From Desulfosarcina alkanivorans (GTDB lineage Bacteria; Desulfobacterota; Desulfobacteria; Desulfobacterales; Desulfosarcinaceae), in contig NZ_AP021874.1 of assembly GCF_009688945.1 (NCBI RefSeq), forward strand, positions 2,728,001-2,792,000: a stretch of 64,000 nucleotides of DNA. Reading direction: 5' to 3'. A program made the translations under genes and the position numbers. Each line of letters starts with the position of its first letter. The stretch's first letter is position 1. A model generated the notes under the pieces. The model worked only from the letters and a program-made list of their open reading frames with translations. It was not told where the DNA came from and ran no database searches. Of the stretch, positions 1-8,889 are shown in pieces.

Positions 1-1
1 C

Positions 2-1051
2 ATGGCGGCCCAGGACCCGCGCCTGGTCAAAGTGCGGCCCAACGGCATGGAGGACGTACCCGAATACCGCATCGACGTCGACTGGGACAAGGCCGGCGCC
101 CTTGGGGTGCCCATCTCCAGCATCCACACCACCATCGCCGCGGCCTTCGGCAGTTCCTATGTCAACGACTTTATCCAGGCCGGGCGCGTCAAGCGGGTCT
201 TCGTCCAGGCCGACGCCCCGGACCGCATGCTGCCCGAGGACCTGAACAAGCTCTATGTGCGCAACACGGCCGGCAAAATGGTCCCCTTCGCCTCCTTTGC
301 CTCAGGGCACTGGACCCAGGCGTCGCCGCGGCTGGAGCGCTACAACGCCTTCCCCGCCATCAACGTCTGGGGCGAGCCGGCCCCGGGGCGCAGTTCGGGT
401 GAGGCCATGGCGGCCATGGAAGAGATCGTGGCCCGGCTGCCCGAGGGGATCGGCTTCGACTGGACGGGCCTGTCCTACCAGGAGCGCATGGCCGGCTCCC
501 AGGCGCCGCTGCTGTATGCCTTTTCCATCTTCGTCATCTTCCTCTGCCTGGCGGCCCTGTACGAGAGCTGGCCGATCCCCATCGCGATTCTGCTGACCCT
601 GCCCCTGGGGGCCATCGGCGGGGTGATCGCCTCCACATGGCGGGGAATGCCCAACGACGTCTATTTCCAGATCGGGCTGCTGACCACCATGGGGCTGACC
701 ACCAAAAACGCCATCCTCATCGTCCAGTTCGCCCGGGCCAGGGTGGATGAAGGCGCCCGGCTGACCGCGGCCACCCTCGAAGCGGCCAAGCTGCGCCTGC
801 GCCCCATCATCATGACCTCCCTGGCCTTCGGATTCGGTGTCCTGCCCCTGTTCCTGGCCAGCGGGGCCGGGGCCGGGGCCCAGCGGGCCATCGGCACCGG
901 GGTGCTGGGCGGCATGGTCACGTCCACCATCCTGGTGACCCTGTTTGCCCCGCTTTTTTACGTGATTATTTACAAAGCGCTGGGAAAACATCGAAAAAGC
1001 GTTACCATGAAACACATTGTTGAAAACGGCTCAGGGGGGACAGTCTCATGA
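2..1051 (+). CDS. RND-family multidrug efflux pump, inner-membrane subunit (3' part only)
   Basis: This is the C-terminal third (about 349 residues) of a hydrophobe/amphiphile efflux (HAE1, AcrB-type) proton-driven pump; the 5' part lies outside the window. Visible features are a periplasmic porter/docking segment (roughly residues 1-160) followed by five or six membrane helices. The conserved TM10 region GLTTKNAILIVQFA near residue 235 matches the AcrB GLSAKNAILIVEFA motif. The stop overlaps the start of the outer-membrane factor gene by 4 bp (ATGA), so the two are translationally coupled. Function as a tripartite efflux pump is secure by family; the substrate is unknown. Confidence 0.93.
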   Translation: MAAQDPRLVKVRPNGMEDVPEYRIDVDWDKAGALGVPISSIHTTIAAAFGSSYVNDFIQAGRVKRVFVQADAPDRMLPEDLNKLYVRNTAGKMVPFASFASGHWTQASPRLERYNAFPAINVWGEPAPGRSSGEAMAAMEEIVARLPEGIGFDWTGLSYQERMAGSQAPLLYAFSIFVIFLCLAALYESWPIPIAILLTLPLGAIGGVIASTWRGMPNDVYFQIGLLTTMGLTTKNAILIVQFARARVDEGARLTAATLEAAKLRLRPIIMTSLAFGFGVLPLFLASGAGAGAQRAIGTGVLGGMVTSTILVTLFAPLFYVIIYKALGKHRKSVTMKHIVENGSGGTVS

Positions 1052-2463
1052 ACAGGCACTTTATTTTCGTATGGGTCGGCATCGCCCTGCTGCTGGGCGC
1101 CTGCTCCCTGACCCCGACCTATACCCGGCCCGACGCGCCGGTAGCCGACTCCTGGCCCGACGGACCGGCCGATGGGAAAACCGATATCCAGCCCGATGGG
1201 CTCCGTGCCGCCGATATCCCCTGGCGGGAATTCTTCGTCGACCCGGGCATGCAGCAGACCATCGCAGCGGCCCTGGAAAACAACCGCGACCTGCGCCTGG
1301 CGGCCCTCAATGTGCAACGGGCCCGGGCAGTCTACGGCATTCAGCGGTCGGCCCTCTATCCGGCCGTGGACGCCACCGCCAACGCCAGCAGACAGCGCGT
1401 CCCGGCGGACCTCACCAACACCGGCGACGTCGAACGGCCGGAGCAGTACGATGTCAATCTGGGGATCTTCGCCTGGGAGATCGATTTTTTCGGTCGCCTG
1501 CGCAGTCTGCGGGACCAGGCCCTGGAATCCTTCCTGGCCACGGAGCAGGCATACCGCAGCACCCGGATCCTGATCGTCTCGTCCGTTGCCGATGCCTATC
1601 TCTCCCTGGCCGCCGACCGGGAGAACCTGGCCCTGTCGCGAACCACCCTCCAGGCCCAGCAGGATTCCTACCGGCTGATCAAACGGCGCTATGACGTCGG
1701 CCTGGCCTCGGAAATCGATCTCAACCGGGCCCAGACCCAGGTGGATGTGGCCCGCCGCAACATCGCCAGCTACACCCTGCAGGTGGCCCGGGATGCCAAC
1801 GCACTGAAACTGCTCGTCGGTACAGTGGCGCCGGTTCCCGAGGAGATGCTGCCCGACGACCTGGCCGGCGTAAAACCGCCCGCAGTGGTCCGGGCCGGCC
1901 TTTCTTCGGAGGTGCTGCTTTTGCGCCCGGACATCCTGCAGGCCGAAAACCAGCTCAAGGCGGCCAACGCCAACATCGGCGCGGCCCGGGCTGCGCTGTT
2001 TCCGCGCATCTCGCTGACCACGACCCTGGGAACGGCCAGCGGCGATCTGTCCGGTCTGTTCGAATCCGGATCGGGCACCTGGCTGTTCGCCCCCCAGCTG
2101 GCCTTGCCGGTGTTCGATGCGCGGCTGTGGTCGGCGGTGGACGCCGCCAGGGCAGAAAACCGGATCGCCCTGGTTACTTACGAAAAAGCCATCCAGACCG
2201 CATTCCGGGAGGTGGCCGACGCATTGGCCGTCCAGGGAACCATCGACGACCGCCTGGCCGCCCAGCAGTCCCTGGTACGGGCCGCATCGGAGACCTATCG
2301 CCTTTCCGACATGCGCTACACCAAGGGAATCGACAACTACCTCAGCGTCCTGGATGCCCACCGCTCGCTCTACGCCGCCCAACAGGAACTGGTGGTGCTC
2401 AAACGGGAAAAAATCGCCAACCAGGTGCGACTCTACGCCGTATTGGGCGGCGGCGCGGAGTGA
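1048..2463 (+). CDS. Outer-membrane efflux lipoprotein, NodT/OprM family
   Basis: 471 residues, the usual length for an OprM/NodT outer-membrane channel that completes an RND efflux pump. The N-terminus is a lipoprotein signal with lipobox LGAC (Cys19), followed by the family's typical LTPTYTRPDAP segment. Two repeated outer-membrane-efflux domains with long helical stretches follow (about residues 60-260 and 280-465). It overlaps the RND gene by 4 bp and is followed 73 bp later by a MarR regulator, so the three probably form one efflux operon. The membrane-fusion subunit would lie upstream of the window. Confidence 0.95.
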   Translation: MNRHFIFVWVGIALLLGACSLTPTYTRPDAPVADSWPDGPADGKTDIQPDGLRAADIPWREFFVDPGMQQTIAAALENNRDLRLAALNVQRARAVYGIQRSALYPAVDATANASRQRVPADLTNTGDVERPEQYDVNLGIFAWEIDFFGRLRSLRDQALESFLATEQAYRSTRILIVSSVADAYLSLAADRENLALSRTTLQAQQDSYRLIKRRYDVGLASEIDLNRAQTQVDVARRNIASYTLQVARDANALKLLVGTVAPVPEEMLPDDLAGVKPPAVVRAGLSSEVLLLRPDILQAENQLKAANANIGAARAALFPRISLTTTLGTASGDLSGLFESGSGTWLFAPQLALPVFDARLWSAVDAARAENRIALVTYEKAIQTAFREVADALAVQGTIDDRLAAQQSLVRAASETYRLSDMRYTKGIDNYLSVLDAHRSLYAAQQELVVLKREKIANQVRLYAVLGGGAE

Positions 2464-2536
2464 ACCGGCCCCGGGACCTCGGGATGCCCGCTGCCCCTTC
2501 TGCCCGACCACAGCCCATGGCGCCGGCCGCTTCCAC

Positions 2537-2992
2537 ATGCCAATGAAACGCCAAAAAGAATTCATGGAGATGGCCCGACGCATCTGCCGCACCAGCAGCA
2601 GAATCATCGACAGGTGCAGCCCGGGCCGGATCCAATCCGGCGATAAAGTGCTCTCCCCGACGCAATGTCATCTATGCGAGGTGGTCCGGCAGTGCCAGCC
2701 GGTGACGGTCACCGAGCTGGCCCGGCACCTGCGGGTAACCGCCCCTTCGGTCTCGGTCATGGTCGAACGGCTGGTCGAGCAGGGCTTTTTGAAACGGGGA
2801 GCGCATCAAAAAGACCGGCGGAAATGCGTCATCGCCCTGACGCCGCTGGCAGCCGGCGAACTGGCTCGTGAAGAAGCCCGGCGCCTTCGGCCCATCTGCG
2901 ATCTTCTGGCAAAGGCCGGCCCGGACAAGGCCAGCCAATGGCTGACCGCTTTCAGCCAGATTGAGACGGAGATGACCGACACGAACTCGTGA
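2537..2992 (+). CDS. MarR-family transcriptional regulator
   Basis: 151 residues. The winged-helix core reads VTVTELARHLRVTAPSVS (recognition helix), followed by VMVERLVEQGFLKR and a wing with HQKDRRKCVIALT; the DRR motif is the MarR hallmark. ATG at 2537 or 2543 starts the homologous part; the same frame stays open further upstream inside the efflux gene but does not look like MarR there. It lies directly after the outer-membrane factor gene, so it most likely controls the efflux operon in response to a small ligand. This regulatory role is inferred from position. Confidence 0.88.
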   Translation: MPMKRQKEFMEMARRICRTSSRIIDRCSPGRIQSGDKVLSPTQCHLCEVVRQCQPVTVTELARHLRVTAPSVSVMVERLVEQGFLKRGAHQKDRRKCVIALTPLAAGELAREEARRLRPICDLLAKAGPDKASQWLTAFSQIETEMTDTNS

Positions 2993-3220
2993 CCGGCTCC
3001 CGGCTGTAGTGCCGCAGCCCGATCTCAACCGCCTGCCCGCCGTTCCATCCAAGAGGGTGAGCCGTCTGCCGACGCCCCTGAAGGCGAATACTGCCTTCCG
3101 CTTTCTCCTGCATGTCCCTCCTGCCGTTACAAACTGTTACCCGCCCGTAACCCAACTCCCATAAAGGCACACAGACAGCGGCCGATAGCACAACCAGACG
3201 TTGATTACGAGGCCATGAGA

Positions 3221-3239
3221 AAACCATATTGGATGGTTT
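3221..3239. other. Short inverted repeat upstream of EF-hand gene
   Basis: A perfect 7-bp inverted repeat (AAACCAT, 5-nt loop, ATGGTTT) lies 37 bp upstream of the EF-hand start. It could be an operator or a leader hairpin; no T-run follows, so it does not look like a terminator. Confidence 0.35.
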
Positions 3240-3275
3240 GGCATTCATCTCACCCAAACCCAAGGAGGCAGAATC

Positions 3276-3767
3276 ATGATGTCAGGTATTTCAGGTATGA
3301 ACGCTATGATGGGGGGCATGCGTCCCGACCCGCAGCAGATGTTCAACCGCATGGACAAAGACGGCAGCAGCAGCATCGACAGGGACGAACTCGGCGCCAT
3401 GGCGGAAAAAATGGCCGAAAAGACCGGCACTGAAATCGACGTGGACAGCCTGATGGAGGCGTATGACGGCGACGGCGACGGGGTTCTCAACCAGGAGGAA
3501 ACCCAGGCCGCCATGGAAAGCCTCAAGGATCAGATGGGACCGCCACCAGCTGGCGGACCGGGGGCAGGGGGAGGACCGCCGCCGCAGGCGGAGACGTCCG
3601 GCGTATACGGTCAGGACGGCGCCGACGCCCAGTCCACCATCGCGCAATTGCTCGACGCCCTGTCCGAGTCGGGGGATGAAGACCGGGAGGACGCGGTAAC
3701 CCGGGCGTGGATCGACACCCTGAAGGGCGAAAATCAATCCTACGCCCCCGTCGACACCCGGGCATAG
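3276..3767 (+). CDS. EF-hand calcium-binding protein
   Basis: 163 residues with two canonical 12-residue EF-hand loops. Loop 1 starts at D27 (DKDGSSSIDRDE, ligands 27/29/31/33/35 and E38). Loop 2 starts at D64 (DGDGDGVLNQEE, ending at E75). A Met-rich N-terminus (MMSGISGMNAMMGGM) precedes them and a Pro/Gly-rich linker (about 90-110) joins a helical acidic tail. No signal peptide is visible, so the protein is cytosolic or exported unconventionally. A strong RBS (AAGGAGG) precedes the ATG. Probably a Ca2+ buffer or sensor; the target is unknown. It stands alone, with the next gene convergent. Confidence 0.88.
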   Translation: MMSGISGMNAMMGGMRPDPQQMFNRMDKDGSSSIDRDELGAMAEKMAEKTGTEIDVDSLMEAYDGDGDGVLNQEETQAAMESLKDQMGPPPAGGPGAGGGPPPQAETSGVYGQDGADAQSTIAQLLDALSESGDEDREDAVTRAWIDTLKGENQSYAPVDTRA

Positions 3768-3902
3768 GCCTTCGCCGGCCGCCCGTCCCGGGGCGGCCGG
3801 ACGAACCGCTCTTCGATCAGGGGCCGTATCGACGCTTGCCGCGGCCGCCCGTCATCTGCTGCCAGTGAAGCGTTGACGGCGACAGAATCCGGCGCCGTCG
3901 TA

Positions 3903-5432
3903 TTACAAACGGCATTCGGGGGCCGACGACATCCCGGCGGTTTCGGGGCCGCTGTGAACCGCCAGGCCGGTCTTTGAGGCAACCGCCCGCAGCATGCCCT
4001 CGAAAAGCCATCGGTGGGTGGGCAACAGCACGTACCAGTACAGGATGCCGGCCAGGCCCCGGGGCAAAAATCGGGAAATCATCTTCAATTCCACCCTGCC
4101 CGGGCCTTGCGGCGCGATGACAAACTCCAGCAGGGCGTCGCCCGGCGTCTTCATTTCCGCCAGCAGCAGCAGGCGATGGGGCGGATCCAGGGCAACCACC
4201 CGCCAGAAATCCAGGCCGTCGCCTACCCGCAGGCTTTCAGGATGACGCCGTCCCCGCCGCAGGCCGGGACCGCCGACAAGCCGATCCATGACCCCCCGCA
4301 ACCACCAGAGGCCCTGGGCAAAGTACCAGCCGTTGGCGCCGCCGATGGCCTGCACCGTGGACCAGACCCTTTGGGTGTCGCCTTCCAGGACAATGCGGTG
4401 AGCGCCGCCCAGCACCGTACCACCCGCATAATCGGCATCCCCGCAGGTGGTCCACTCGGGCGGCAGGCTGCCGCCGCCGTCGAACCAGCAGGTATCCACC
4501 TCTTCCTGGCGGATGCGTTCCAGCGCTGTCCGAACGGTCTGTCGGGTATCCATGACCGCCACCGGCACCAGTTCCCGGATGCGATGGTCCCGGCAAACCA
4601 CCGGAATGCTCAACCCTTCGGCCAGGGGCTGGGCGATGGCGGCCGGTACCGGGGTCACCAGGTGAACCCAGCGGGCGCTCAGCCAGGGCGTCAGCACCGG
4701 CACGGGAATGATGAGCCGCCGCCGAAGGCCCGCTTCGCGGGCATAGATCTGAATAAGGTCCCGATAGCTCAGGATATCCGGACCGCCGATATCGAAGGTC
4801 CCGCCGACGGTTTCGGGCGCCGCCAGACACCCCTGGAGGTAATCCAGCACGTTGCCGATGGCGATGGGCTGGCAGGGCGTCCGGACCCACCGGGGCGTAA
4901 TCATCACCGGCAGGCGGTCCACCAGGTAGCGCAGCATCTCGAAGGAGGCGCTTCCCGATCCCAGGATCATGGCCGCCCTGAGGATGGTCACGGGCACGGG
5001 GCCTGCCCGAAGGATCCGCTCGACCTCGTGGCGCGATTTGAGATGGCGGCTCAGGCCTTCGTGACCCGCCTCTCCCAATCCCCCCAGGTAGATGATACGG
5101 GACAGGCGGTTGTCCCGGGCCGCCGCGACCATGTGACGGGCCGCGGTGCGGTCCGCATCGGCAAAGCGTCCCTTGTGGGCGTTCATGGAGTGGATCAGGT
5201 AGTAGGCCGTGCCGCAGCCGCTGGCGGCACTGACGAAGGCGTCGCAGTCCAGAGCATCGCCGGGGACAATCTCCAGGCGCTCATGGCTGCCCCAGGGCCG
5301 GCACCGCAGCCGTTCCGGGGAGCGGGCCATGGCGCGCACCCGGTGACCCCCGGCCAGCAGGCGCGGGATGAGCCGTCCGCCGACATAACCGGTGCCGCCG
5401 GTAACCAGAATGGGTGGGGTTGATGGTTTCAT
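3903..5432 (-). CDS. SDR-family NAD(P)-binding oxidoreductase with C-terminal DUF2867
   Basis: About 509 residues. The N-terminal half is an extended/atypical short-chain dehydrogenase fold. It has the nucleotide-binding glycine motif VTGGTGYVGGRLIPRLL near residue 10 and resembles YbjT/NmrA-like proteins. The C-terminal 170 residues (DTCWFDGGGSLPPEW onward) match the DUF2867 domain that often follows this SDR type, ending in RFLPRGLAGILYWY. ATG at 5432 (MKPSTPP) is preferred over one 30 bp upstream because it sits directly before the Rossmann fold. Substrate unknown; it converges on the EF-hand gene. Confidence 0.85.
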   Translation of the reverse strand: MKPSTPPILVTGGTGYVGGRLIPRLLAGGHRVRAMARSPERLRCRPWGSHERLEIVPGDALDCDAFVSAASGCGTAYYLIHSMNAHKGRFADADRTAARHMVAAARDNRLSRIIYLGGLGEAGHEGLSRHLKSRHEVERILRAGPVPVTILRAAMILGSGSASFEMLRYLVDRLPVMITPRWVRTPCQPIAIGNVLDYLQGCLAAPETVGGTFDIGGPDILSYRDLIQIYAREAGLRRRLIIPVPVLTPWLSARWVHLVTPVPAAIAQPLAEGLSIPVVCRDHRIRELVPVAVMDTRQTVRTALERIRQEEVDTCWFDGGGSLPPEWTTCGDADYAGGTVLGGAHRIVLEGDTQRVWSTVQAIGGANGWYFAQGLWWLRGVMDRLVGGPGLRRGRRHPESLRVGDGLDFWRVVALDPPHRLLLLAEMKTPGDALLEFVIAPQGPGRVELKMISRFLPRGLAGILYWYVLLPTHRWLFEGMLRAVASKTGLAVHSGPETAGMSSAPECRL

Positions 5433-5510
5433 GAAGCACCGGAAAGCCGGAAAAAGCGTCAATGATTGGCGTGGATGGCAGCGACCGGCTTACATCGGTG
5501 CCGCCCGCGG

Positions 5511-6578
5511 CTAAAAGTCGTTGATGGCATCCACCATCTGCCTGAGCCGGCCGAACGCCCGCTTGTTGAAATCCACAACCAGCCGGGGCAGGCCGGCAAG
5601 CTCCGGTTCGTCCATCTCCTCGTCAAAAGGGCCGGAAAGGCGCATGTCGCCGCCGGGGGTCAGAATATCCCCATAGGCGTTTTTGAGCGTGTCCACATGA
5701 TCCTGGTCCAGGGGGGTCAGCATGCGGATCACCAGCTGACCGCCCACGTATCGCAGGCTGTGATACCGGGAGTAAAAATGATGGATCCGGGCAACGACGT
5801 CATCTGCCCGGTACATCGTTTCCATGAGTTGAAAGTCGTCGTGGGAGATGTACCCCTGGCCGGACAATTCCTTTTCCAGAAAATGACACAGCCGCTCCCA
5901 GTAGGTTCCCCCGGGTTCGTCCATAAAAATCAGGGGCAGCGGATAGCGTTTGCCGGTCTGCAGCAGGGTAATGGACTCCATGGCCTCATCCAGGGTGCCG
6001 AATCCGCCGGGGAAAAGCACCACTGCATCAGCCTCCTTCAGGAATGCCACCTTACGGTTGAAAAAGTACTTGTAGGAGATATGGCGAGGATTCCCGACCA
6101 GCACGGGGTTGGGTTTCTGCTCGAAGGGCAGCCGGATGTTGACGCCGAACGAATGCTCCGGGCCGGCCCCCTCGTTGGCCGCCTGCATGATCCCTGGCCC
6201 GCCGCCGGTGATCACCATGAATCCGGCCTCGGCCAGCCGCTTCCCCAGGGTTTTCGCCATCTGGTACAGGGGCGCATCCGGCGGGGTCCGGGCCGAGCCG
6301 AATACGGTCACCTTGCGCACGGTTCGATAGGGTCCGAAAACTTTGGCGGTAAAACGCATCTCCTTCAGGGAGGCATTCATCAGCTTCAGGTCGGCACGGC
6401 CGCCGTTCTCCTGGCCGGCCTTCAGGCCGGCCAGAATGATTTCACGCACGATATCCGTGTTGACGATGCCGCCCGCTTCCGTCATCAGCCGGTCGATGGA
6501 ATCGTCAACCGGTCCGTTGGTCCGGGTGAAGTGCAGTTCCACGGGTGTCGATGGTTCGATTTCGAGGTTGTCCGCCAT
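5511..6578 (-). CDS. LOG-family protein (TIGR00730-like, nucleotide 5'-monophosphate phosphoribohydrolase fold)
   Basis: About 355 residues. The core carries the LOG hallmarks: VFGSARTPPD, VITGGGPGIMQAANEGA (PGGGxG-type phosphate loop) and VLFPGGFGTLDEAMESITLLQTGKR. These define the lysine-decarboxylase-like family, whose studied members are cytokinin-activating or nucleotide-monophosphate phosphoribohydrolases. The roughly 110-residue N-terminal and 90-residue C-terminal extensions put it in the longer PpnN-like group. ATG at 6578 has an AGGA nine bases upstream; an in-frame ATG at 6587 is possible. It is divergent from the STAS-like gene. Likely role: nucleotide salvage or homeostasis. Confidence 0.82.
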   Translation of the reverse strand: MADNLEIEPSTPVELHFTRTNGPVDDSIDRLMTEAGGIVNTDIVREIILAGLKAGQENGGRADLKLMNASLKEMRFTAKVFGPYRTVRKVTVFGSARTPPDAPLYQMAKTLGKRLAEAGFMVITGGGPGIMQAANEGAGPEHSFGVNIRLPFEQKPNPVLVGNPRHISYKYFFNRKVAFLKEADAVVLFPGGFGTLDEAMESITLLQTGKRYPLPLIFMDEPGGTYWERLCHFLEKELSGQGYISHDDFQLMETMYRADDVVARIHHFYSRYHSLRYVGGQLVIRMLTPLDQDHVDTLKNAYGDILTPGGDMRLSGPFDEEMDEPELAGLPRLVVDFNKRAFGRLRQMVDAINDF

Positions 6579-6743
6579 GTCCGTCATTCCTTTCCCGATA
6601 ATGGCTGTGAAAACGATAGTGTAACCGTTTTTCCACAATTAGCAAGCAGGAGGTGGAATCGGCACCGCATGCGACCGCGCGTCCGTTACGGTTCAAACCG
6701 GCTGGAAAATGATTATGTTAAGGGTTCGCAAGGGAGGGTGACC

Positions 6744-7106
6744 ATGCAATTGTCCGAATTCAAGGCCGCGGGAAACGTGCTGACCCTGGAGGTCCGCGAG
6801 GAGATCCGGAAAGCCCGATTCAAGGCCATCTGCGAGGATATGGACCGGGCCACAGCAGCCCTGGGGACTGTCCGGCTGGTGCTGGTGATGCGGCACTACC
6901 CCTCTTTTAACAGTGCCGAGGATTTCTACGACGACTTGCGGTTTTTAAGGCTGTATGACCATGCCATCGACCGGGTGGCTGTCGTGTGCGACCGGTTCTG
7001 GAAGGACTCCTGGGTGGGCATTTTCAGCCTGTTCAGCGGTATCCGCATGCAATTTTTTGAAATGACGCAGGTCAGGGCGGTCACCCGGTGGATTCAAGGC
7101 AACTGA
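6744..7106 (+). CDS. SpoIIAA-like (STAS-fold) protein
   Basis: 120 residues preceded by RBS GGAGGGTGACC. The pattern of an N-terminal strand, the central segment RLVLVMRHYPSFNSAEDFYDDL, then DHAIDRVAVVCDRFW and FEMTQVRAVTRWI matches the DUF3478/SpoIIAA-like STAS family. Members are small soluble proteins of unknown biochemical role, often proposed to bind lipids or nucleotides. It stands alone between a divergent LOG gene and a convergent monooxygenase-type gene. The same frame is open far upstream, but only this 3' segment has protein-like composition. Confidence 0.75.
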   Translation: MQLSEFKAAGNVLTLEVREEIRKARFKAICEDMDRATAALGTVRLVLVMRHYPSFNSAEDFYDDLRFLRLYDHAIDRVAVVCDRFWKDSWVGIFSLFSGIRMQFFEMTQVRAVTRWIQGN

Positions 7107-7337
7107 GACGAACGGATCCTCGGGGAGGCCCTGATCATCCGGCATGACCATCCGGTTTGGATGGATGGCCGGGAGGACGTCCGGCAGGGACGGCCATCGG
7201 GCGGACGTCGGCGGCCACCGGAACCGCCAGGCGATCCGTCGTCACCGCTCGGCGGCACGGCCGGCTGGCGCCGGGGCCCGGCCGCACGTTACGCATCAAG
7301 GTGGACACCGGGTGCCGGCCATACGGGCTGCCCGCCA

Positions 7338-7634
7338 TCAATCCCTCAGGCGGTAGTGAAACATTTCAAAGTGGGTGTGCCCGCCGAGCAGCGCATCGAT
7401 CTTCTCCTGGATCGCCTGCCGGTCCTTGCTCAGCAGCCACGCTTCCCAGTCCGAAGCGGACTCCCAGGTGCTGATGACCAGGAAGACATCCGGCCGGTCG
7501 TTGCTCTTCATGGTTTCGCCGGAGATATACCCGGGTTGAGCCGTGGCCAGGGAGCGCATCTCCCTGAACAGCTGAAGCATTTCCCTGCCCTTGTCTCCTG
7601 GAACCGTACGGGTGATCAGAACCTTGACGCTCAT
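7338..7634 (-). CDS. Antibiotic biosynthesis monooxygenase (ABM) domain protein
   Basis: 98 residues, the normal size of a dimeric ferredoxin-like ABM domain. Characteristic parts are the first strand VKVLITRTVPGDK, the helix with REMLQLFREMRSLA, the segment GYISGETMKSNDRPDVFLVISTWES, and the terminal FEMFHY strand. ATG at 7634 has a strong RBS (AAAGGAGGTTGCC). ABM proteins include monooxygenases, heme oxygenases and quinol-type oxidases, but many only bind small molecules, so the substrate cannot be assigned. Single gene. Confidence 0.8.
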   Translation of the reverse strand: MSVKVLITRTVPGDKGREMLQLFREMRSLATAQPGYISGETMKSNDRPDVFLVISTWESASDWEAWLLSKDRQAIQEKIDALLGGHTHFEMFHYRLRD

Positions 7635-7837
7635 GGCAACCTCCTTTTCAAGTGGGGTACAGATGTGGACCAACACCCCTGCGGGATGTCAACGATCGGC
7701 CAGCCGGCAGTCGGAAAGAAAATGGAGGAACCGTGCGGATGGAAAAACAACAGGGTGGCAGCCGGCGGAAACGGTGCTCTGATTCATTAAAAGACGATAT
7801 GGCCGGATTGTCAAACGGATATTGCGCTTCTTGCCGC

Positions 7838-7866
7838 TTGACACGATTGGGCGAAAACCTTACATT
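7838..7866 (+). promoter_or_regulatory. Strong sigma70-like promoter of the VWA/TolQ-like cluster
   Basis: A perfect -35 TTGACA (7838-7843), a 17-bp spacer and -10 TACATT (7861-7866) lie in an AT-rich stretch about 50 bp upstream of the first gene of the nine-gene cluster. Transcription would begin near 7873. No other comparable promoter is seen inside the cluster. Confidence 0.65.
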
Positions 7867-7916
7867 ATTCAGGCTTTCTTTATAAAATTTTTAATTGATT
7901 TCAGTTTGTTAATTCA

Positions 7917-8879
7917 ATGACCGATCTTCGTCACCGCCCCATTGTAAGGCCGGGTCAGGCCAACTCCGGATGGGTAAGGTCTTCCGGACGCGCCCTGGTA
8001 TGGCAGATGACGATGGTGGTTGCCCTGTCGCTTCCACTGGCTGTGGGAACCGGCCTGGCGCCTGCAAGGGTTTATGCCGGCCCGCCCGATGCCATGGTTG
8101 ACACGCTGTCGGCGGCGCATCGCGACCTCGAGCGCAACACGGCGCTGGAAGCCCGGACAGCCGCCGGACTGGAGGAGCTCAAGCAAACCGGGCGGGCACC
8201 TGCCGACGTCATCACCGACTACGAAGCGTATCTGGAGCACGTGCGGGCCATGGTGGCCGAAAACCGGCGACTGGTGCAGCAGTTGGAAACCCTGCGTCTG
8301 GAAGGCGTACAGCCGGCATCATCGACGCAGGCGCTGCAAGCCGGGCAGATGATCGACGCCCCGATTCCGGAAACGACGGTGACCGACGAAGTGGCCGCCC
8401 TGGACCGGGAATTGAACGCCTCCCTGGCGGAATTTGACGAACTGCTCCTGGAGGAAATGGAACGGATCCGCGAGCGATCCTCACCGAGGGTCGACGCCCT
8501 GGCCCAAGCGGCTGCCGACGCTGCCGAACGGCTGAAGGAAAAGGGAATCGATATCGAGGCGTCCGGTTCGCAAACGGAATCCGAATCCAGCCCATCGGGT
8601 CAGCGGGAGGCATCCGCAGCGATGCCCGGAAAGACGTCATCCCCAACCGCTGCCAATGCACCCGGCCGAGCGTCGGATTCCGGTAAGACCGCGACACCCG
8701 GGGGCGGAGACGCCGAAGGGATCGAGGGCGACCGGCAGACACCGACCGGGCGCCGTGACGGCGGCGACGACGACATCGTCGCCCGGCAGCTGAGGGAGGC
8801 TGCCGAGCAGGAAACCGATCCCGTGCTGAAGGAAAAATTATGGAAGGAATACGACGCATACAAGCGGGGCGGGGCATGA
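7917..8879 (+). CDS. Exported coiled-coil protein, first gene of the VWA/TolQ-like cluster
   Basis: 320 residues, no known domain recognised. A positively charged N-terminus is followed by a hydrophobic stretch (about residues 30-50, MTMVVALSLPLAVGTGL) and an Ala-rich site, suggesting export or a membrane anchor. Residues 60-215 are Glu/Leu/Arg-rich and predicted coiled coil (DELLLEEMERIRERS). Residues 220-285 are a Ser/Pro/Gly/Asp-rich, probably disordered linker. The last 35 residues form a helical tail (DDDIVARQLREAAEQETD, then KLWKEYDAYK) that looks conserved. No clear Shine-Dalgarno precedes 7917, so a start near 8007 is possible. It probably works with the lipoprotein that follows 10 bp later. 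Confidence 0.7.
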   Translation: MTDLRHRPIVRPGQANSGWVRSSGRALVWQMTMVVALSLPLAVGTGLAPARVYAGPPDAMVDTLSAAHRDLERNTALEARTAAGLEELKQTGRAPADVITDYEAYLEHVRAMVAENRRLVQQLETLRLEGVQPASSTQALQAGQMIDAPIPETTVTDEVAALDRELNASLAEFDELLLEEMERIRERSSPRVDALAQAAADAAERLKEKGIDIEASGSQTESESSPSGQREASAAMPGKTSSPTAANAPGRASDSGKTATPGGGDAEGIEGDRQTPTGRRDGGDDDIVARQLREAAEQETDPVLKEKLWKEYDAYKRGGA

Positions 8880-8889
8880 GGGCGGTTTC

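Noticed and set aside
970..2607. Long minus-strand open frame opposite the efflux genes
   Set aside because: It lies fully opposite two clear genes, is Gly/Gln/Val-rich and resembles no protein; typical antisense frame in high-GC DNA.
4014..5423. 469-codon plus-strand frame opposite the SDR gene
   Set aside because: His/Gln/Gly-rich antisense translation without protein features.
5466..6743. Upstream extension of the STAS-like frame
   Set aside because: It runs antisense through the LOG gene; only the segment from 6744, with its RBS, looks like protein.
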